The position numbers were made by a program, and so were the translations under genes. This document shows positions 6,012-11,837 of a stretch of DNA of 13,837 nucleotides, in pieces (the stretch's first letter is position 1; each line of letters starts with the position of its first letter). This DNA comes from DASWHR01 sp036398095 (GTDB taxonomy: Bacteria > Actinomycetota > AC-67). The notes beneath the pieces were generated by a model. That model did not search any database. It saw only the letters and a program-made list of their open reading frames with translations, and was not told the DNA's origin. The stretch is from NCBI GenBank assembly GCA_036398095.1, contig DASWHR010000062.1, positions 1 to 13,837 on the forward strand, written 5' to 3'.

Positions 6012-7817
6012 ATGCTCAAGCAACTTCGCCGAGTCCTGCCGCTGGTCATGCTCGCCGCGGCGCTCCTGGTGCCGGCGCACGGCCGCACCGAGATCGCGGG
6101 CCTCGAATACATCACCGTCTCCGACGGCACGCTGATCGCCGTCAACCTCCAGTTCCCGTCGGGCGCCGCGCCGGTCGACGGCTGGCCGATCCTGATCCAG
6201 ATCGACGGCTACGCGGGCGCGTCCGGCCCGATGAACGCCGGCGACGCCAGGTACGGCAACGGCAAGTACGTGACGGCGCACATGAGCCTGCGCGGCACGG
6301 GCTGCTCGGCCGGCAAATTCGACCTGTTCGACCGGCGCAGCGCCTTCGACGGCTACGAAGTGATCGAGGATCTGGCCGGCCGCGGCTGGTCCAACGGCAA
6401 GGTTGCGATCTGGGGTCACTCGTACTCGGGTCTGACCGGCTGGCTGACCGCGGCGACGCAGCCGCCGTCGCTCGAAGCGATCTCGGTGTCCGGCCTGATC
6501 GACGACCTGTACCGCGGCATCGTCTACATGGGCGGCGTGTCCAACCTCGGCTTCCCGCTGCTGTGGACCGGCGGGTATCGGCCGGCGTCGGAATACCAGG
6601 GCGGTGTGATCCCCGGCGTGTCGTCGGGCGATCGCACGTGCATCGCCAATCAGGCGACGCGCTATCCGCCGGACGTGATGGACAACCCGATCGTCAACGG
6701 CGTCGCCTCGCTCGGCGAGGACAACCAGTGGTGGGCGTCGCATTCCACGATCACCTACTTGGACGGCATCAACGTGCCGACGCACATCGCGCAGAGCTAT
6801 CAGGACGAGCAGACCGGTCCGCGCGGATCGAACCTGCTGTGGCAACGCCTCGACGAGCGCAAGCCGAACCTTCCGAAGCGGCTGCTGCTGACCAACGGCG
6901 TGCACTCGACCAACACGAATCCGCCCGAGGTTCGCGACGACCGCATCGCGTTCCTGGACTGCCACGTGCGCACGGTCTGCAGCGCCGACATCCTGGATCC
7001 GGCCAAGCGCGTGAAGGTGCTCTGGGAGATGCACAACGACGGTAGCGCGTTGCGTTCGACCGGCGTGACGGCCGACTCCGACTGGCCGCTGTCCCAGAGC
7101 GCGTGGACGCGGTATTACCTGCAGCCGAACGGCGGGCTGGACACCGCCGTTCCGGCGGGCGCCGGGTCGTCGCCCTACGTGTCGGGAACGAAGCGCGCAG
7201 GCGCGTGGAGCTATCTCGCCGGCTCGAACGTCGGCACCGAGATCACGACCGCGAACCTGCCCGACGAGGTGCGATTCACCTCGAGCGCGTTCCAGGCGCC
7301 GACCGCGATCGCCGGGCCGATCAGCATGACGTTGTTCGCGTCGTCGACCGCACCCGACACCGAGTTCTACGTCGAGTTGAACGATGTGGACGCGGACGGG
7401 AACATGACGCGGTTGCAGCGCGGCATGTTGAAGGCCTCGCATCGCGACCTGGACGTGTTGCGCACCGACTACAACGCGGACGGCGAGATCATCCGGCCGT
7501 ATCATCCGCACACGAACACCGCGACCAAGGTGATCGTGCCGGGGTCGGTGTATCAGTACGAGATCGAGGTCTTCCCACTCGGTCACGTGTTCCGGCCCGG
7601 ACATTCGCTGGTGATCCGGATCACGCAGCCGCCGGCCAACGACTCGCTCGCGACGTACGTGCCCACGACGCCGCCGGGCGTGAACAGCATCCTGTTCGGC
7701 GGTGACACGCCGTCGTCGATCCTGCTGCCGTTCGTCCCGACCGCGACCGTGTCCGGCCCGGACCTCGGCTGCGGAAAGCAGGTCGGCCTAGAACGTTGCT
7801 CCAAGCCGGTGCTGTAG
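6012..7817 (+). CDS. Exported S15/CocE-NonD family serine hydrolase (X-Pro dipeptidyl-peptidase-like)
   Basis: A 601-residue alpha/beta hydrolase of the X-Pro dipeptidyl-peptidase (S15)/CocE group, which contains peptidases and ester hydrolases. Residues 1-24 form a Sec signal peptide: KQLRR, then the hydrophobic stretch VLPLVMLAAALLV, then a likely cleavage after AHG. The catalytic domain has IDGYAGASGP and LRGTGCSAG, then the nucleophile S137 in WGHSYSG. The likely acid is D265 (SYQDEQTG) and the likely base H298 (NGVHST). From about 360 on is the jelly-roll PepX_C domain, with EFYVELNDVDADG, FRPGHSLVIRIT and a C-terminal TATVSGPDLGCG. Six cysteines fit an exported protein that may form disulfides. 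The start is fixed by GGGAGG 8 nt upstream. It is a single gene, divergent from EVE and convergent with the small membrane protein. Substrate (peptide or ester) cannot be assigned. Confidence 0.9.
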   Translation: MLKQLRRVLPLVMLAAALLVPAHGRTEIAGLEYITVSDGTLIAVNLQFPSGAAPVDGWPILIQIDGYAGASGPMNAGDARYGNGKYVTAHMSLRGTGCSAGKFDLFDRRSAFDGYEVIEDLAGRGWSNGKVAIWGHSYSGLTGWLTAATQPPSLEAISVSGLIDDLYRGIVYMGGVSNLGFPLLWTGGYRPASEYQGGVIPGVSSGDRTCIANQATRYPPDVMDNPIVNGVASLGEDNQWWASHSTITYLDGINVPTHIAQSYQDEQTGPRGSNLLWQRLDERKPNLPKRLLLTNGVHSTNTNPPEVRDDRIAFLDCHVRTVCSADILDPAKRVKVLWEMHNDGSALRSTGVTADSDWPLSQSAWTRYYLQPNGGLDTAVPAGAGSSPYVSGTKRAGAWSYLAGSNVGTEITTANLPDEVRFTSSAFQAPTAIAGPISMTLFASSTAPDTEFYVELNDVDADGNMTRLQRGMLKASHRDLDVLRTDYNADGEIIRPYHPHTNTATKVIVPGSVYQYEIEVFPLGHVFRPGHSLVIRITQPPANDSLATYVPTTPPGVNSILFGGDTPSSILLPFVPTATVSGPDLGCGKQVGLERCSKPVL

Positions 7818-8013
7818 CGGGGGCCACCACGGTGCCGGACAGCGACTCGCGCCTGCCGAGATGGCGACGGGGTACATGCTGTAGACGGGCCGGCCTCGCG
7901 GGCCCTAGGACGGATGTTTCCTCTCGATGCGGTAAATGCGGGTCGTATTTGACGCGGACTTACCGCAACGATTGATCGCCGCCGCAGGCCGGCCGGTTTC
8001 GGTGCTCCTCGGG
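7818..8013. other. Intergenic gap between convergent genes
   Basis: This 196-bp gap has no credible gene. It holds a GGGCC/GGCCC stem (7887-7891 and 7901-7905) followed about 10 nt later by a short T-rich GTTTCCTCT. That is a weak terminator candidate for the S15 gene. The inverted repeat at 7928-7967 is listed separately. Confidence 0.5.
7928..7967. repeat. 8-bp inverted repeat TGCGGTAA/TTACCGCA between convergent genes
   Basis: TGCGGTAA (7928-7935) and TTACCGCA (7960-7967) are perfect complements separated by 24 nt. Shorter matches inside (AAAT/ATTT) give partial further symmetry. As the two flanking genes converge here, it may act as a shared transcription stop. The arms also resemble an operator for a dimeric regulator. 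No T-run follows. Confidence 0.4.
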
Positions 8014-8403
8014 TTAGGTTTCCCGGCGGACGCTCATTGTTTCGGCGATATTGGCGCCGCCGACGACGACTGCGCCCCAGACGGCGGCGATGAGGAATCC
8101 CAGCATCTCCAGGCGGTCGCTGCTTCCGACAAGCGCGATGTGCGTCATCAGATGAATGAGGCCGGTGAAGAACAGGGTGGCGGCGCCGGCCCAGGTGGCG
8201 GTGGCCGGCGTGCGGATCGACATTCGGTAGAGCACGAAGGGGATCGCGCCCAGGAAGAAGACGGCCGGCGCGACGGCGAGCGCGCCGAGCGGGAGACGGT
8301 CGGGGTCCTCGGCGAAGCCGGCGACGGCTAGGCCGGTTCCCGACAGGGCCGCAAGCACGAACCCGGCGGTCGAGTAGCGACGGACGATCGAGACGGTATC
8401 CAT
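8014..8403 (-). CDS. Small four-helix integral membrane protein, unknown function
   Basis: A 129-residue protein with four likely transmembrane helices, at about 13-31 (AGFVLAALSGTGLAVAGF), 39-58, 70-92 and 98-119. They are separated by short polar loops (AEDPDRLP, YRMSIRTP, GSSDRLE) and the protein ends in the charged tail MSVRRET. The start at 8403 is chosen because GAGGA lies 7 nt upstream. An ATG two codons earlier and a GTG at 8451 are in frame but have poor or no ribosome sites. A TAAACT at 8438-8433 could be its -10 box. I do not recognise a named family. It converges with the S15 gene and lies downstream of the strong hairpin at 8488-8520, so it probably has its own promoter. Confidence 0.8.
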   Translation of the reverse strand: MDTVSIVRRYSTAGFVLAALSGTGLAVAGFAEDPDRLPLGALAVAPAVFFLGAIPFVLYRMSIRTPATATWAGAATLFFTGLIHLMTHIALVGSSDRLEMLGFLIAAVWGAVVVGGANIAETMSVRRET

Positions 8404-8487
8404 GCTCATATCCTCGGTCTGCTCGGCTGAGAAGTTTATCGGGAATCGCACCTATTCTCGGTGCCGAAAATGCCCAGAACGCAAATA

Positions 8488-8520
8488 CGAAGGCGGCGCC
8501 TGAACCAGGCGCCGCCTTCG
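8488..8520 (-). terminator. Strong hairpin terminator after the zinc-ribbon gene
   Basis: A perfect 15-bp GC-rich stem (8488-8502 with 8506-8520) with a 3-nt loop. On the minus strand it is followed by TATTTGCGTTCT, a partly T-rich tail. It starts 24 nt past the stop of the zinc-ribbon gene and ends well before the membrane-protein start, so it should separate the two units. On the plus strand no T-run follows. Confidence 0.75.
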
Positions 8521-8543
8521 ATCCGGTCGAAGCCCCGACGGGG

Positions 8544-8738
8544 TCACGACATGCTGGCTTGGATTCTCTGGACTCGTTCGGCTTTCACGACCCGGCGTTC
8601 GGCGTCGGATGCATGATCGGCGCACAGATCCAGGTGAAGGATCACATCCTCGGCGCCGTTGGAGACATCCATCCGGTCGATCGCCGGCTTTCTCGGCTCA
8701 TCGCACCAGTCGCATACTGGCTCGTCGCCTAGCGTCAC
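8544..8738 (-). CDS. Small zinc-ribbon-like CxxC/CxxH protein, unknown function
   Basis: A 64-residue protein with GTG start, beginning VTLGDEPVCDWCDE. It has one CxxC (C9, C12) and one CxxH (C39, H42 in LHLDLCADH), a layout able to bind one zinc ion. A charged C-terminal helix with AERRVVKAERVQRI follows. The start is well supported: AAGGAGG ends 7 nt upstream. The frame stays open further upstream, but that stretch lacks a better start. It has its own terminator (8488-8520) and diverges from the HerA-SbcD-SbcC operon across about 250 bp. Zinc binding is inferred from residue spacing. Whether it acts on nucleic acid or protein, or is linked to the repair operon, cannot be read here. Confidence 0.75.
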   Translation of the reverse strand: MTLGDEPVCDWCDEPRKPAIDRMDVSNGAEDVILHLDLCADHASDAERRVVKAERVQRIQASMS

Positions 8739-8777
8739 GCTGCGCCCTCCTTGATCGGGGACCGTGCCGACCCCCAC

Positions 8778-8783
8778 AGAGTA
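8778..8783 (-). promoter_or_regulatory. Possible -10 box (TACTCT) of the zinc-ribbon gene
   Basis: TACTCT on the minus strand would place transcription start near 8771. That gives a leader of about 33 nt that includes the AAGGAGG site. TTGCGG lies 19 nt further upstream as a poor -35. The CCCCCTGGGGG palindrome sits between the two. Weak, position-based evidence. Confidence 0.3.
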
Positions 8784-8904
8784 CCCCCTGGGGGCCACAT
8801 CTCCGCAAGGGAACGGGCCCGAAATTCTTCCCCGTCTAGAAACCCGTGGCCGGCTTGCGGATAATGGCCTTCCGTCTTCCCCCGAGAGTGTCACAGCCCT
8901 GGGT

Positions 8905-8910
8905 TAGGGT
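8905..8910 (+). promoter_or_regulatory. Putative -10 box (TAGGGT) of the herA-sbcDC operon
   Basis: TTAGGGT fits the TANNNT -10 pattern and lies exactly 7 nt before a GTG at 8918. Transcription would start at or beside that GTG. The herA start is 68 nt further downstream. No clear -35 is visible. Confidence 0.4.
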
Positions 8911-8917
8911 GATTTCC

Positions 8918-8989
8918 GTGCGAGCTGATGGGGGGAATATGGGTCCGGCCAGGGGATTTGCCGCTCCGGCGTCCGGGAGGGCCGCGTGA
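8918..8989 (+). CDS. Possible 23-codon leader ORF coupled to herA
   Basis: A GTG 7 nt after the TAGGGT box opens a 23-codon frame (starting VRADGGNMGPARGF) whose TGA overlaps the herA GTG as GTGA. This is the same junction that joins herA to sbcD. If the mRNA is leaderless, ribosomes entering at 8918 would end exactly at the herA start, giving translational coupling. Codon third positions are not strongly GC-biased and the peptide shows no motif, so the peptide itself may not matter. The herA start also has its own GGGAGG 5 nt upstream, so the leader is not required. Speculative. Confidence 0.3.
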   Translation: MRADGGNMGPARGFAAPASGRAA

Positions 8990-10680
8990 GCGACTCCGCC
9001 CAGAAGCCGGTCGGTCGCGTCATCGGGACCGATCCGGCCACGCCGCTCGAGTTCTGGGTCGCGGTGGGGGAGGGCGAGTTCCTCCAGCTCGACGACGTGA
9101 TCGCCTGCGAACGCGACGTCCCCGGCCCCGGACCGGTGTCGATCTACGGGATCGTCGCGCAGGTCCGCGCCCGTCACGAAGGCGCCAAGTTCGACTCGGA
9201 CGTGTTCCTGATCGAAGACGGAGTCCTTCCGGCCCAGATCGCCGAAGCCGCGCAGATCACGGCCACCCGCTTCGAGCCGGAAGTGTTCGTCCCCCCGCTG
9301 CCCGGCGCGGAGGTCCGCCGCGCCTCCGGCAAGGAGCGCGATCAGGCGCTGTTCTTCGACGGGATGGAAAAGCGCCTCGTCGCGGGGATGAGCCGCGAAG
9401 GCGAGCCGATCTTCGCGAACCTCGAGTTCCTCGACGGCACCCGCGGCGCGCACGTCAACATCAGCGGCATCTCGGGCGTGGCGACCAAGACCACCTACGC
9501 GACGTTTCTGCTCTACAGCCTGTTCAATTCCCGCGCGCTGGGCGCGGAGGCGATCAACACCAAAGCGCTGGTCTTCAACGTCAAAGGCGAGGACTTGCTC
9601 TTTCTGGATCATCCGAACGCGATGCTCGACGGCGAGCAGGCCGACCGCTACCGCACGCTGGATCTGCCGGTCGGGCCGTTCCCGTCGGTCGGGGTGTTCG
9701 CGCCGCCGCGACGCGGCAGCGCCGCCGCCGTTCCCGACGTCGCCTCGCGCATCGAAGGCGTCACCTCGTTCTTCTGGACGATCGCCGAGTTCTGCACCGA
9801 AGAGCTCCTGCCGTTCCTGTTTGCCGACGCCGAAGACGACCGCCAGCAATACACGCTCGTGGTGCAGAACGTCGCGCAGCGGCTGCGCCACGACGCCGCC
9901 CCGCTCCCAGAAGGCGGCATCGAGATCGAAGGCGTGCACATCCGCACATTCCGCGAGCTGGTCGAGTTTCTGATCGACCGCGTCCAGGACGAGGACCACA
10001 TGCCCTATTGGGCGGGCCGCGCGATCGGCGCCGGCACCGTCGGCGCGTTCGTGCGGCGCCTGCAAGGCTCGGTTCGCCACGTCGAGCATCTGATCCGCGG
10101 CGACGTGCCCAACGCCGAAAAGCACAAGGTCGCGTTGCAGAAGCAGGTCACGGTCGTCGATCTGCACAACCTCAACGATCGCGCCAAGCGCTTCGTCGTC
10201 GGTGTCGTCGTGCGAAGAGCCTTCGAAGAGAAGGAACGCACCGGCGTCGCCAAGCCGCTGCTGTTCCTGGTGCTCGACGAGTTGAACAAGTACGCACCCC
10301 GCGAAGGATCCAGTCCGATCAAAGAGATGCTGCTCGACGTCGCCGAACGCGGCCGGTCGCTGGGGATCATCCTGATCGGCGCGCAGCAGACGGCAAGCGA
10401 AGTCGAGCGGCGCATCATCGCGAACTCGGCGCTGCGCGTCGTCGGGCGGCTGGATTCCGCCGAAGCGGGCCGCGACGAGTACGGATTCCTGCCGAAGGCC
10501 ACGCGCCAGCGCGCGACGATCTTGAAACCCGGCTCGATGATTCTTTCGCAGCCGCAGATCCCGATCCCGCTGCTGCTGGAATTTCCGTTCCCCGCATGGG
10601 CGACCCGAAGCAGCGAGGCCGGCGCCAACCCGGCCGGCGGCGACCATCCCGACGATCCGTTCGAAGGCATGCCGCTGTGA
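8986..10680 (+). CDS. HerA-like ATPase (DUF87 family)
   Basis: A 564-residue protein of the HerA/FtsK-type hexameric DNA-pump superfamily, expected to move DNA and work with the Mre11/Rad50-type nuclease encoded next to it. Residues 1 to about 110 look like the HAS-barrel domain (VGRVIGTDPATPLEFWVAVGEGEF). The ATPase core follows: Walker A region NISGISGVATKTTYATFLL (158-176), Walker B LLFLVLDELNKYAP (D431, E432), the sensor segment IILIGAQQTA (461-470) and the arginine-rich ERRIIANSALRVVGRLD. The Walker A is unusual, with T167 where glycine normally precedes the catalytic lysine (K168). I recall similar GVATKT motifs in related bacterial proteins but could not check this. Start is GTG with GGGAGG 5 nt upstream; it ends in a GTGA overlap with sbcD. 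Archaeal HerA partners with NurA, which is not seen here. Confidence 0.85.
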   Translation: MSDSAQKPVGRVIGTDPATPLEFWVAVGEGEFLQLDDVIACERDVPGPGPVSIYGIVAQVRARHEGAKFDSDVFLIEDGVLPAQIAEAAQITATRFEPEVFVPPLPGAEVRRASGKERDQALFFDGMEKRLVAGMSREGEPIFANLEFLDGTRGAHVNISGISGVATKTTYATFLLYSLFNSRALGAEAINTKALVFNVKGEDLLFLDHPNAMLDGEQADRYRTLDLPVGPFPSVGVFAPPRRGSAAAVPDVASRIEGVTSFFWTIAEFCTEELLPFLFADAEDDRQQYTLVVQNVAQRLRHDAAPLPEGGIEIEGVHIRTFRELVEFLIDRVQDEDHMPYWAGRAIGAGTVGAFVRRLQGSVRHVEHLIRGDVPNAEKHKVALQKQVTVVDLHNLNDRAKRFVVGVVVRRAFEEKERTGVAKPLLFLVLDELNKYAPREGSSPIKEMLLDVAERGRSLGIILIGAQQTASEVERRIIANSALRVVGRLDSAEAGRDEYGFLPKATRQRATILKPGSMILSQPQIPIPLLLEFPFPAWATRSSEAGANPAGGDHPDDPFEGMPL

Positions 10681-11837
10681 AGATTCTCCACACCTCGGAC
10701 TGGCACGTCGGCAAGACGCTTCGCGGCCGCAGCCGGATCGACGAACACGAAGCCGTCCTCGCCGAGATCGCCCAGATCGCCGAGCGCGAACAGGCAGACC
10801 TGGTGCTGGTCTGCGGCGACCTGTTCGACTCGGCCGCGCCGGCACCCGAAGCCGAACGCGCGGTCTACCGGGGGCTGCTCGCGCTGGCCGACACGGGCGC
10901 GACCGTCGCCGTCTTGGCCGGCAACCACGACAGCGACCGGCGCCTCCAGGCGGTGCAACCGCTCCTGGAGCTCGGCAAGGTGATCGTCGCGCCCGTGCCG
11001 ACAAGCGATTCGGCGGTGACGGTGACCGCGCGCGGGGGCGAGACGGCCCGGCTCGCGATGCTGCCGTGGGTCGGCAAGCACTACATCGTCAAGGTCGAGC
11101 AGCTCATGTCGCTCGACGGCGCCGAGACGCAGCAGCACTATGCCGAGCGAGTGAAGCGGATCGTGGCGAAGCTCTGCGAGCCGATGAGCGCCGACACCGT
11201 GAACGTGCTTGCCGCGCACATGACGATCGCCGGCGCCGACACCGGCGAAGAGGTTCGCAGCGCGCACGTGTTCGACTATGCCGTGCCCGGCACCGTCTTT
11301 CCGGCGTCGCTGCACTACGTCGCGCTCGGCCACTTCCACACGCCCCAGAAGGTCGCCGCGCCGTCGCTCGCCTGGTATTCGGGCTCGCCGCTGCGGCTCG
11401 GCTTCGGCAGCGACGCCGAGGAGAGCTCCGGCAAAGGTGTCGTGATCGTCGAGGCGGCGCCCGGCGCGCCCGCCGTCGCGCGGCTCGAGCCGCTGACCGC
11501 CGGCCGGCGGCTCCGCACCATCCGCGGCACCATGGACCAGCTCGAGACCATGGCCGCAAGCCAGTTGACCGGCGAGGACTATCTTCGCGTCTACGTCCGC
11601 GAGCAGGCCCGTGCCGGGATCGCGCAGCAGGTGCGCGAATGGTTCCCGAATGCGGTGGACGTCCAAGTGGACCCGCAGGACGAGGACGCGGCCGCCGCTG
11701 CCGGCTCGACGCGCGCGGGACGCTCGCCCGGCGAGCTGTTCCGCGACTATCTGACGCAACGGCAAGCCCACGACGAGCGGGTCGTGGGACTGTTCGATCA
11801 GATCCTCGAGGAGATGCATGCGGCCGACCCGGCTTGA
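10677..11837 (+). CDS. sbcD: Exonuclease SbcCD, D subunit (Mre11-type nuclease)
   Basis: A 386-residue calcineurin-like phosphoesterase, the nuclease half of SbcCD. The complex cuts hairpins and processes blocked double-strand ends with 3'-5' exonuclease and endonuclease activity using manganese. All phosphoesterase motifs are present: D8 and H10 in SDWHVGK, D48 in CGDLFD, N83 and H84 in GNHD, H181 in AHMT, and H219 and H221 in GHFH. The capping domain follows, then a C-terminal part with GRSPGELFRDYLTQR (348-362), where Mre11/SbcD proteins contact the Rad50 coiled-coil base. Length is normal. Start is GTG within a GTGA overlap with the herA-like gene. The 3' end overlaps sbcC by 20 nt, so the three genes form one translationally coupled unit. 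Confidence 0.96.
   Translation: MKILHTSDWHVGKTLRGRSRIDEHEAVLAEIAQIAEREQADLVLVCGDLFDSAAPAPEAERAVYRGLLALADTGATVAVLAGNHDSDRRLQAVQPLLELGKVIVAPVPTSDSAVTVTARGGETARLAMLPWVGKHYIVKVEQLMSLDGAETQQHYAERVKRIVAKLCEPMSADTVNVLAAHMTIAGADTGEEVRSAHVFDYAVPGTVFPASLHYVALGHFHTPQKVAAPSLAWYSGSPLRLGFGSDAEESSGKGVVIVEAAPGAPAVARLEPLTAGRRLRTIRGTMDQLETMAASQLTGEDYLRVYVREQARAGIAQQVREWFPNAVDVQVDPQDEDAAAAAGSTRAGRSPGELFRDYLTQRQAHDERVVGLFDQILEEMHAADPA

Noticed and set aside
5328..7604. 758-codon minus frame covering the S15 hydrolase and part of the EVE gene
   Set aside because: It lies opposite a gene with signal peptide and catalytic triad, and in another frame from EVE. It has low-complexity Arg/His/Val composition with no motif.
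1366..7817. Functional link between the M24 (X-Pro) peptidase and the S15 (X-Pro type) hydrolase as a proline-peptide pathway
   Set aside because: They are in separate units over 3 kb apart, one cytoplasmic and one exported. The S15/CocE protein may be an esterase rather than a peptidase.
8782..8793. CCCCCTGGGGG palindrome in the divergent region
   Set aside because: With a 1-nt centre and pure C/G runs it is expected by chance at this GC content and gives no clear operator or terminator.
8836..11004. 722-codon minus frame opposite the HerA-like gene
   Set aside because: It is antisense to a gene with clear ATPase motifs and has only biased composition.
8928..11837. 969-codon plus frame that could look like a large N-terminal extension of SbcD
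   Set aside because: The part before 10677 overlaps the HerA-like gene in another frame and is Arg/Pro rich. SbcD begins with the conserved KILHTSDWH, so no fusion exists.
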